Shown in pieces: positions 1 through 5,477 of a stretch of DNA of 6,418 bases (position 1 is the stretch's first letter; each line of letters begins with the position of its first letter). The stretch comes from Gemmatimonadota bacterium (lineage in GTDB: Bacteria > Gemmatimonadota > Gemmatimonadetes > Longimicrobiales > Gaopeijiaceae), in NCBI GenBank assembly GCA_003567615.1, contig PWZC01000357.1:1-6418 (forward strand). Direction: 5' to 3'. The translations under genes and the position numbers were made by a program. The notes below the pieces were generated by a model. The model saw only the letters and a list, made by a program, of their open reading frames with translations, was not told the DNA's origin and searched no databases.

Positions 1-881
1 GCCTCTGCCGCCACCTGCAGGGGCGCCGCCGTCTCGTCGGTGGCCTGGGCGAATCCGTCGGGGCCCAGCGCGCTCAGCGCCACGGCGGCCACACCCATGT
101 AGAGAATGGTGACGACGCCCAGCGTGACCCAGATGGCCCGGGGTATGGTCTGGCGGGGCTCCTTCACCTCTTCTCCCAGCGTGGCGATGCGTCCGTAGCC
201 GGTGAAGGCCACGAAGAGGAGCGCCGTGGCGTGGAAGAGCGCGCCTGTGCCGGCGTCGCCCAGGCCGGTGAAGATGCCGGGGAGGAGGCCTTCGCCGGAG
301 AGTCCCTGGCCGGGCTCATTTACGCCACTCCCGGAGGTGGCCGCTTCGGCGCCGCCGAAAACGATCGGGATCCCCGCCGCCAGAAACCAGGCGAACAGGA
401 AAAGGGTGATGGTCACCACGGCCAGATTCACCCGGTTCGATCGGCGGATGCCCCCCGCCACCAGGAGGGTGACCAGGATCAGCGTGGTGGCGCCCAGCAT
501 CACGAGTAGCCACCCCCGGGCGGCGCCCTCTCCTGTCAGGAGGAGGAGGGCGCCACCCACCCCCAGCGCCGCTGTGGCCGCCGACGCACCCTTGGCCAGG
601 AGGAACATCCATCCGGCGGTGAACCCGAGGCTAGGCGAGAGGAAGCGGTATCCGTACTCGTAGGTGCCCCCACTCACCGGGTGGGCGGCGGCGAGCTGTG
701 CCGAGGAAAGGCCGTTGGCCAGCGCCAGAAGGGCGGCCAGAGGGAGGGCCAGGAGGATCCCGGTGCCGGCCACCCCGGCGGCGATGCCCAGGGAAACGAA
801 GAGCCCGGTTCCCACGATGGACCCGAGCCCCATGCCCACGGCGCCGGGGAGCCCAACTTCCCGTCGGAGCTCTCCGTTCAA
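1..881 (-). CDS. APC-superfamily amino acid permease (C-terminus cut by window edge)
   Basis: Integral inner-membrane transporter, probably importing or exchanging amino acids or related amines; the substrate cannot be told from sequence. 293 codons are visible and the gene runs off the left edge; APC carriers usually have 430-550 residues. Residues 18-32 hold the glycine-rich, unwound first-helix motif (GLGSIVGTGLFVSLG) typical of the family, preceded by a short cytoplasmic leader (GELRREVGLPGAV). The family motif after helix 6 is clear at about 223-250 (FTGYGRIATLGEEVKEPRQ, then TIPRAI). Hydrophobic segments lie near 14-35, 40-60, 85-117, 123-143, 151-175, 213-231 and 250-272. I start it at the TTG at 881: the upstream in-frame codon three positions earlier is a stop, the family's N-terminus begins right here, and GAAGGG lies five bases upstream. 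TTG overlaps the stop of the cytochrome gene as TTGA, which suggests translational coupling. Family call is firm, start fairly firm. Confidence 0.88.
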   Translation of the reverse strand, partial: MNGELRREVGLPGAVGMGLGSIVGTGLFVSLGIAAGVAGTGILLALPLAALLALANGLSSAQLAAAHPVSGGTYEYGYRFLSPSLGFTAGWMFLLAKGASAATAALGVGGALLLLTGEGAARGWLLVMLGATTLILVTLLVAGGIRRSNRVNLAVVTITLFLFAWFLAAGIPIVFGGAEAATSGSGVNEPGQGLSGEGLLPGIFTGLGDAGTGALFHATALLFVAFTGYGRIATLGEEVKEPRQTIPRAIWVTLGVVTILYMGVAAVALSALGPDGFAQATDETAAPLQVAAE

Positions 882-1420
882 CGCAGCCCTTCACCAGGCT
901 GCACCACCGTACTGCGCTCCGCCGGTGGACCCACCTCGATGAACCACATGTACTCGGCGGCGTGGCAGTCGTTGCAGGCGGTGGTGAATGCGTCGTATTC
1001 CCGAAGGATGTCATCGGCGTTCCCGGCGTCCAGCGCGGCCCGGAAGCGGTCCACCGGCTCACCGAGGAAGTGCTCCCGCGCCGACTCGGCCCGGCCGGGG
1101 CGGCGGATGATCCCCCTCTCCACAGCGCCGGCGATCTTGTCGGCCTGGTAGTCGGCGTAGGCCCAGTTCTCGTCGACGATGGCCCAGTGGAGTTCCCGGT
1201 AGCGGTGGGCCCCCTCCCACATGCTGGCGCTGAAGCCCGCCATCTGGTCGCCCACCTGCTGGAACCGCTCGTCCACCGTTCCGGAGATCCAACGGGAACC
1301 CCCTTCCCCCTCTCCCACCATTTCCACATGGGGAGCGGCATCGGCGCAACCCACGGTGGCAAAGGTCAGGGCCAGGGTACCGGCGAACAGGGGAGAGCGG
1401 CGAAGGGGCAGACTCGTCAT
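878..1420 (-). CDS. single-heme c-type cytochrome, predicted lipoprotein
   Basis: 180-residue predicted exported heme protein of unknown partner. The N-terminus has a basic stretch (R7, R8), a hydrophobic core at 11-22 and a possible lipobox ending TVGC at C25; Thr at -3 is not ideal, so a lipoprotein is likely but not certain. One CXXCH heme-attachment motif is present, CNDCH at 149-153, in the C-terminal quarter. The rest (50-148) is predicted helical with conserved-looking aromatic positions (W68, W79, W86, Y88, Y91). A late CXXCH after three helices is the arrangement of cytochrome c' / c556 four-helix bundles, so I place it there by architecture, not by clear motif identity. The ATG start overlaps the pncA stop as ATGA, with GGAG eight bases upstream. 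Its own stop overlaps the permease start. Electron transfer or ligand sensing in the periplasm is inferred. Confidence 0.8.
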   Translation of the reverse strand: MTSLPLRRSPLFAGTLALTFATVGCADAAPHVEMVGEGEGGSRWISGTVDERFQQVGDQMAGFSASMWEGAHRYRELHWAIVDENWAYADYQADKIAGAVERGIIRRPGRAESAREHFLGEPVDRFRAALDAGNADDILREYDAFTTACNDCHAAEYMWFIEVGPPAERSTVVQPGEGLR

Positions 1421-2070
1421 GGGGCGATCTCCAGGGTCTCGGAATTCATGATTCGAACGCCGGCTCCTTCCAGTTCACCCCGGAGCACCTCGTCTCCGGA
1501 GGGGTCCACGGAGCGGGTCAGATCCCAGACCAACACCGTGTCGAAGCCGGCAGCGGCCGCATCCTCGGCCGTCCAGCGGACACAGTAGTCCCTGGCCAGC
1601 CCGCAGACCACTACCCTCCGGGTGCCCCGCTCCCTCAGGTATCCCGTCAGGCCGGTGGGGGGGCGATCGCCTCCCGGGCCCCAGTTGTTCCGGAAGCCCG
1701 AGTAGGAGTCCACATCCGGATCGGTGCCCTTGCGGATCACGGCGTCGACCCGGGTCCAGGGGAGGTCCCCAAGGAGCTCGGCGCCCGGCGACCCCTGGAC
1801 GCAGTGGTCGGGCCACAGGACCTGGTCGTGGCCGTGGAGTTGAATGACGTCGAAGGGTTCGTGACCCGGGTGGGCCGAAGCGAAGGAGGTGTGACGAGGC
1901 GGGTGCCAGTCCTGGGTGGCCACCTGCAGGGCAAAGGCATCGGACTCCATCAGGCGATGGATGCCCGGGAGGATGAGGTCACCTTCCTCCACGGCCAACC
2001 GGCCCCCGGGGAGGAAGTCGGGCTGCACATCCACCACCAGGAGGGCGGTAGTTCCGGCGTCGTCGGACAT
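1417..2070 (-). CDS. pncA: nicotinamidase (nicotinamide deamidase)
   Basis: Cytoplasmic isochorismatase-fold amidohydrolase that converts nicotinamide to nicotinate plus ammonia, the first step of the deamidating NAD salvage route. It has 217 residues, the normal size. The catalytic triad is visible: D14 in LLVVDVQPDF, K114 in VIRKGTD, and the nucleophile C163 in GLARDYCV. Metal ligands are also visible: D54, H56 and H60 in QDWHPPRHTSFA, and H89 in WPDHCVQG. These match the PncA pattern rather than other isochorismatase-family hydrolases. I chose ATG 2070 because the protein's first strand begins directly after it and GGAGGT sits five bases upstream; the frame stays open further upstream but that stretch overlaps lgt and resembles nothing. 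It follows lgt after 41 bases and overlaps the cytochrome start by ATGA. Function is firmly supported by the residues. Confidence 0.95.
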   Translation of the reverse strand: MSDDAGTTALLVVDVQPDFLPGGRLAVEEGDLILPGIHRLMESDAFALQVATQDWHPPRHTSFASAHPGHEPFDVIQLHGHDQVLWPDHCVQGSPGAELLGDLPWTRVDAVIRKGTDPDVDSYSGFRNNWGPGGDRPPTGLTGYLRERGTRRVVVCGLARDYCVRWTAEDAAAAGFDTVLVWDLTRSVDPSGDEVLRGELEGAGVRIMNSETLEIAP

Positions 2071-2111
2071 GGGGGACCTCCGGGCTCGGGGGAAGGAGAC
2101 GGACGTGTGCG

Positions 2112-2978
2112 CTACCGGCTCTCCCTCCGACGGGTTCCGGCTCGGCGCCGGGCCCGGCCCTCGCGAGGTGCCGGAGGGTCCTCCACAGGATCGTGGGTGA
2201 GGACCCATACCAGCATGACGACGCCCAGCACGCCCATGAGCCCGGAGAAGATCTGGGAGAGGGTGAGGTCCATGGCCACGGTGCGCTCGTCGCGGACGAA
2301 CATGAGGCCGAAGCGGATCCACCCGTAGAGGGCGATGAAGGACCAGGTGATCACGCCTGGGCGGGGGCGCAGTCCCTCCCGGAGGAGAAGGAGGCCCCCG
2401 GCCAGCCCGAAGTTCTTGACCATCTGGTAGAGCTGCGTGGGGTGCCGGCACTCCTGGGGCGGCGCAGCCATGTACTGGTTCTGCGAATAGTCCACACAGA
2501 AGGGACCGTCATAGGGCGTCCCGTACATCTCGGCGTTGATGAAGTTGGCGATACGCCCCAGTGCCAGCGCCAACGCCACCGGCACCGCGATCCGGTCGGT
2601 GATGCGGTAGATCCCGATCCCCCGGCTCCGGGCGAACCAGATGACGGCCAGGACGATTCCCAGCAGGCCGCCGTGGAAGGCCAGACCCCCGCGCCAGACG
2701 GCGATCCAGGCGCCGGGATCGAAGCCGTAGCGGTCGAACTCGAAGACGAAGACGTGGAAGAATCGGGCCCCCACCAGTGCCGCCACGATGGCGATGAGGA
2801 CAAAGTTCTCGGCATCCACCTCGGTGAGGTTCCGGATCCGCTGCTGCCGGGCCGCGTTCCGGAGGGACCACCAGGTGAAGAACATCCCCAGCATGTAGGG
2901 AAGGGAGTACCAGCGGACCCCGAAACCCTCGCCGATTCGAAAGAGGAAGGGATCGAAGTTGTGAACGATGGGGTCCAC
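2112..2978 (-). CDS. lgt: prolipoprotein diacylglyceryl transferase
   Basis: Inner-membrane enzyme that moves diacylglycerol from phosphatidylglycerol to the lipobox cysteine of preprolipoproteins, the first step of lipoprotein maturation. 288 residues, close to the usual 260-300. Signature pieces are in order: GVRWYSLPYMLG (20-31), WRGGLAFHGGLLG (95-107) with H102, LGRIANFINAEMYG (140-153) with R142 and N145, the RHPTQLYQ element (178-185) and YGWIRFGLMFVRDE (218-231) with R222. About seven membrane helices are expected. The last 25 residues are a basic Arg-rich tail, which should face the cytoplasm. The loop between N145 and H179 carries two cysteines, C161 and C177. The start is GTG at 2978 with AGGAG eight bases upstream; the protein's conserved N-terminus fits this start. 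It heads the run lgt-pncA-cytochrome-permease. Identification is secure. Confidence 0.97.
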   Translation of the reverse strand: MDPIVHNFDPFLFRIGEGFGVRWYSLPYMLGMFFTWWSLRNAARQQRIRNLTEVDAENFVLIAIVAALVGARFFHVFVFEFDRYGFDPGAWIAVWRGGLAFHGGLLGIVLAVIWFARSRGIGIYRITDRIAVPVALALALGRIANFINAEMYGTPYDGPFCVDYSQNQYMAAPPQECRHPTQLYQMVKNFGLAGGLLLLREGLRPRPGVITWSFIALYGWIRFGLMFVRDERTVAMDLTLSQIFSGLMGVLGVVMLVWVLTHDPVEDPPAPREGRARRRAGTRRRESR

Positions 2979-3047
2979 GAGCCCATCTCCTGGGGCTGGA
3001 GGCCGATGGGGATCCCGTCCCGGCCACGGACGAGGCTGGACAGGCGG

Positions 3048-3090
3048 GGCTCGGGCCGAGCCGCCAGGGGGAAAGCCTCTCGCCTGGCGG
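3048..3090 (-). terminator. two adjoining inverted repeats downstream of the kinase gene
   Basis: CCGCCAGG (3061-3068) pairs perfectly with CCTGGCGG (3083-3090) over a 14-base loop. GGCTCG (3048-3053) pairs with CGAGCC (3057-3062) over three bases. The two stems share bases 3061-3062. They lie 51-93 bases past the kinase stop and could end that transcript, but no T-tract follows on the minus strand, so a classical intrinsic terminator is not shown. They may instead form structure in the lgt leader. Confidence 0.3.
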
Positions 3091-3102
3091 AGGTCCTGTC
3101 AA
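3074..3102 (-). promoter_or_regulatory. candidate sigma70-type promoter for the lgt-pncA-cytochrome-permease run
   Basis: On the minus strand a perfect TTGACA (-35) lies at 3102-3097. Seventeen bases further, GAGGCT (3079-3074) stands in the -10 position; it keeps only the A and the final T that matter most, so the -10 is weak. Transcription would begin near 3067, about 90 bases before the lgt GTG. The 162-base gap after the kinase gene makes a separate promoter reasonable. The -35 match could still be chance. Confidence 0.35.
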
Positions 3103-3108
3103 CTACCG

Positions 3109-3128
3109 GGACCGACCGGTTGGACCGA
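3109..3128. repeat. 7-base direct repeat upstream of the lgt -35 box
   Basis: GGACCGA occurs at 3109-3115 and again at 3122-3128, a 13-base period, with the palindrome ACCGGT at 3115-3120 between them. The nearer copy ends six bases from the TTGACA box on the minus strand. This position suits an activator binding site. A 7-base repeat is short, so chance is a real alternative. Confidence 0.35.
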
Positions 3129-3140
3129 TTCCCCAGGCCG

Positions 3141-4337
3141 TCAGCCGGATCCCTCCTGGTGCGCCAGGACGTCGGTGATCTGGCGGATCAACTCTTCCCA
3201 GTCCTGGAGCTTGTTGAGGACGGGAACGCCCAGATCGTCCTCAGGGGGTGCCCCACCCGTGAGGATGAGCACCCGATCCGCCAGGTGGGGGTGTCGGCGC
3301 GAGAGGGTGTCGAAGAGGTGTGCCCCGGAGATGGAGCCCAGATGGAGGTCCAGGAGGATGATCTCGGGATCCCACCGGGCTAACTCCTCCAGCAGATCTC
3401 CGCATCGATCGCGCTGCGGGATGTTGGGCAGAAGGACCCGCGCCCCTTCCCGCTGCAGTCGCCTACGGAGTACCCGCCGCAGCGCCGCGTCGTCGTCCAG
3501 CACGGCGATGCGGACGCCGGGGGGAAGCTTTCCTCCCCCGTCGCCGGAGAGGTCGTAGCCCGAGTCCTCCGTCGATCGGGGAGGCAGGAGTGGCATCCAC
3601 ATCCGGAAGACCGCTCCTCCCATGCTTCCCGACGAGGAGAGGAGCTCGATCCCTCCACCCAACTGCTCGCAGGCCCACCGGGAGAAGGAGAGTCCGAGGC
3701 CTGAGCGGCTGTCTCGGCTCGATGTGAAGGGCTCGAAGAGAACCGTCTCCAGGGATTCAGCAACTCCGTTGCCGTCATCCTCGACCGTGATCTCCAGGGT
3801 CCTTCCACCGTCCACGGATCTTGCCCAGACCCGAATCGTGCTCTCGGCATGCCGGGAGGCATTCCGTATCAGATTGCCCAGGGCCCGGGTGAAGAAGGTG
3901 CGGGGACCGGCCACCCTGCTCCCTCGCGGGAAGTGCATTTCCAACGAAACCTCGACCCGAGGGGCCGAGGAGAGCCATCGCTGAAGAGTCTCCTCCAGGA
4001 GCGGACCCACCGGCCAGGCGGGCTCGGGTGGCGCTCCCGACCCGCGCACACTTGACAGGATGTCGCGGATCATGCGCCGGAGCTCCCGCGTGTCTTCCTG
4101 CACCCGGGCCAGCTCGGCGGAGTTGCTCCGGCCCATGGAGGCTTCGGATCGGGCCACCGCCAGACGTCCCTCCACCACTGAGAGCAAGCCTCCGAGATCG
4201 TGAAGGAGTTCGGACGAGATCAGTCCCAGCGACTCGAGTTCCCCGGCTCTGCGGGTCGCCGAGCCGTCGGCTTTGCCTTCTCCGGATTCTTCCACTGGTA
4301 CCCTCTCTCCCCTGGAGTCCCACGTCCGCCCCGTCAT
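3141..4337 (-). CDS. soluble hybrid histidine kinase with C-terminal receiver domain
   Basis: 398-residue cytoplasmic signalling protein with no membrane segment and no recognisable sensor domain in its first 35 residues. The dimerisation/phosphoacceptor region is at about 36-97, with H46 in LLHDLGGLLSVVEG, similar to the HDFNNLL-type kinases but with Gly in place of the usual Asn residues. The ATP-binding domain spans about 140-250: N box NLIRNASRHA (155-164), G1 box VEDDGNGV (185-192), F box FEPF (201-204) and G2 box SGLGLS (212-217). A linker (251-273) leads to a receiver at about 275-392 with the acidic cluster D281-D283, phospho-acceptor D330 (LLDLHLG), T360 (ILTGG) and K376 (LNKL), all canonical. 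There is no output domain. Its ATG overlaps the stop of the AraC-like gene as ATGA, so the two are probably made together and act in one pathway. The input signal is unknown. Confidence 0.92.
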   Translation of the reverse strand: MTGRTWDSRGERVPVEESGEGKADGSATRRAGELESLGLISSELLHDLGGLLSVVEGRLAVARSEASMGRSNSAELARVQEDTRELRRMIRDILSSVRGSGAPPEPAWPVGPLLEETLQRWLSSAPRVEVSLEMHFPRGSRVAGPRTFFTRALGNLIRNASRHAESTIRVWARSVDGGRTLEITVEDDGNGVAESLETVLFEPFTSSRDSRSGLGLSFSRWACEQLGGGIELLSSSGSMGGAVFRMWMPLLPPRSTEDSGYDLSGDGGGKLPPGVRIAVLDDDAALRRVLRRRLQREGARVLLPNIPQRDRCGDLLEELARWDPEIILLDLHLGSISGAHLFDTLSRRHPHLADRVLILTGGAPPEDDLGVPVLNKLQDWEELIRQITDVLAHQEGSG

Positions 4338-5152
4338 CGCTTATCCGCTCGGTCATCGCGGAGCTGGGCCAACTCCCGGAAGAATGCTTCCGACACGGTC
4401 TCGAAGGCCCCCATGCGCCTGAGTTGGGTGGGGGTATACGGAACGACGGAACGGATGGCGCGGCGCAGGGCCTGATCCCCGGAATATCCACAGGCCAGTC
4501 CGACGCTGAACACCGTGTGACCGGGGTCGTCCAGGAGGGCCGAGGCAAAGAGCACCCTCATCCAGAGGAGCAGGCGTCGGGGATTGGGGAGCTGGGACCG
4601 CTGGCACCACCGGAGAAGGGTGGAGGGGGAGAAGCCCAGCGTCCGGGCCAGATCCTTGGGATGCCCGCCCGTCATGACCGTTTCGACCGCAGCGTCAATG
4701 AGGGACCGGGCCCGGCCGGTGAGCGGGGCGCCTCGGTCGTGGGTCAGAAGCCGGCGCATGTGCTGGGCCCGGGCGGTCAGGAGCCGTCTCCGAATCGATT
4801 CGGCCGTCACGTCCTCCTCGGTCTGGAGGATCTCAGCCACGCCCCAATCCCCCAGGAGCCAGAGGTCCCGGTACCGGGACGGGTCAGCGTCGAGGGCGGC
4901 GATGACCGTCGCCGATGGAAAGGCCTTGAGCACGTTGTAGAGGTGGGGAGACGGCCCACCGTTCCGCTCCTGTCCATGATACGGATCCACCAGGATGACG
5001 GCGGCCGGAGGAGCCTCGGCCACGGCTTCCCTGAGGTCGGACCACTCATCCACTGTCGCCAGTTGGAATCGGGTCCTCGATACCCGTTCCAGCCTATCCC
5101 GAAGGAGGCGATCCGGGTGCAGAACAATGAGTGGACGGGGCGCTGTCTTCAT
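4334..5152 (-). CDS. AraC-type transcriptional regulator with degenerate receiver-like N-terminal domain
   Basis: 272-residue predicted DNA-binding regulator. The C-terminal AraC-type domain spans about 150-248: first helix-turn-helix near 165-185 (DLARTLGFSPSTLLRWCQRS), then the second near 213-236 (TVFSVGLACGYSGDQALRRA) and the closing motif YTPTQLRRMG (239-248), equivalent to the usual GxTPsxyR element. Residues 5-125 look like a receiver fold: a beta strand then HPD with D14, and VILVDP with a putative acceptor D56. However the acidic pair is reduced to one Asp, the Ser/Thr strand reads VIAALDAD, and the conserved Lys is not visible near GVAEILQ, so phosphorylation is doubtful. I chose ATG 5152; a GTG at 5257 in the same frame would add 35 residues that look non-coding and lie in AT-rich DNA. 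No Shine-Dalgarno is visible before 5152, so the mRNA may be leaderless. It is first gene of the pair with the kinase. Confidence 0.82.
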   Translation of the reverse strand: MKTAPRPLIVLHPDRLLRDRLERVSRTRFQLATVDEWSDLREAVAEAPPAAVILVDPYHGQERNGGPSPHLYNVLKAFPSATVIAALDADPSRYRDLWLLGDWGVAEILQTEEDVTAESIRRRLLTARAQHMRRLLTHDRGAPLTGRARSLIDAAVETVMTGGHPKDLARTLGFSPSTLLRWCQRSQLPNPRRLLLWMRVLFASALLDDPGHTVFSVGLACGYSGDQALRRAIRSVVPYTPTQLRRMGAFETVSEAFFRELAQLRDDRADKR

Positions 5153-5281
5153 AATTAGACGGAATACGTTTGGTTTTGGGCGATAACGGATTGTGGGTGG
5201 GTGTAGAGACTGACCGATACTGAGGGGCGTGGATGACCCTGTCCACCGACGAACCACTCATTACAGACCGGAGTCAGTACC
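5153..5281. promoter_or_regulatory. divergent intergenic region between AraC-like gene and small lipoprotein gene
   Basis: This 129-base stretch separates the two divergent starts and must hold the promoter of the AraC-like/kinase pair on the minus strand and that of the small lipoprotein on the plus strand. The part at 5150-5195 is clearly richer in A and T than its surroundings. On the plus strand GATACT at 5216-5221 resembles a -10 box, with TTGTGG at 5191-5196, but the 19-base spacer is too long to be convincing. A small inverted repeat, GTGGA/TCCAC, lies at 5229-5233 and 5242-5246. I found no convincing promoter pair for the minus strand. Autoregulation by the AraC-like protein from here is plausible but inferred. 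Confidence 0.4.
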
Positions 5282-5428
5282 ATGCGCCCCTTCCGCTTCT
5301 TTGCCGCCATCGCCGCCTTTGTTTGCCTCGCCGCCTGCAGCGACCTGGGTCCCACCGGGGTCGAAATCGCGGACGATTGCGCCCAGGGGTCCCTGGTGCA
5401 GTGCGGGTACATCGGCTCTGACACCTGA
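5282..5428 (+). CDS. small predicted lipoprotein / exported peptide, 48 residues
   Basis: Very short plus-strand gene. The N-terminus is a clear lipoprotein signal: MRPFRF with two arginines, a hydrophobic core at about 6-15, and the lipobox LAAC ending at C19. After cleavage a 30-residue peptide would remain (starting CSDLGPTGVE), acidic, with two further cysteines, C33 and C41, and a glycine-rich end. Ser at +2 would, under the rule known from E. coli, not retain it in the inner membrane. GGAG lies eight to nine bases before the ATG. It ends with TGA at 5428, 25 bases before the stop of the convergent TPR gene, and it is divergent from the AraC-like gene. I recognise no family for the mature part. 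The signal is too well formed for chance to be the best explanation, but expression is unproven. It could be a small outer-membrane lipoprotein or a signalling peptide. Confidence 0.65.
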   Translation: MRPFRFFAAIAAFVCLAACSDLGPTGVEIADDCAQGSLVQCGYIGSDT

Positions 5429-5447
5429 GGCGGCGGGGAACACTGGA

Positions 5448-5477
5448 CAGGGCTCATACGGTGACCGGCTGAGCCTG
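5448..5477. terminator. possible bidirectional hairpin between convergent genes
   Basis: GGCTCA (5451-5456) pairs with TGAGCC (5470-5475) over a 13-base loop, and CA/TG outside can extend the stem by two pairs past a one-base bulge at 5450. It spans the end of the small lipoprotein transcript and the last codons of the TPR gene. There is no T-tract on either strand, and the arms are short, so this is weak. Confidence 0.22.

Noticed and set aside
631..1362. Minus-strand open frame overlapping both cytochrome and permease in another phase
   Set aside because: The translation is Ser/Arg/Pro/Gly-rich and explains neither family; the two in-phase genes do.
698..1588. Plus-strand open frame (296 codons) across the cytochrome and permease region
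   Set aside because: It is antisense to a CXXCH-bearing gene and an APC permease, with Arg/Pro/Gly-rich translation typical of a shadow frame.
2071..2451. N-terminal extension of the nicotinamidase in its open frame
   Set aside because: It would overlap lgt and adds Pro/Arg/His-rich sequence; ATG 2070 has a strong GGAGGT and fits the family length.
2193..3383. Long plus-strand open frame (396 codons) opposite lgt and the end of the kinase gene
   Set aside because: It lies antisense to secure lgt and receiver coding sequence, its product is rich in Gly, Glu, His, Pro and Arg with no domain, and stop-poor antisense frames are usual in high-GC DNA.
4028..5158. Long plus-strand open frame (376 codons) opposite the AraC-like and kinase genes
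   Set aside because: It is the mirror of a real AraC domain on the minus strand; the product is low-complexity and has no recognisable motif.
5153..5257. Longer AraC-like protein starting at GTG 5257
   Set aside because: The added 35 residues have no receiver character and lie in AT-rich, promoter-like DNA.
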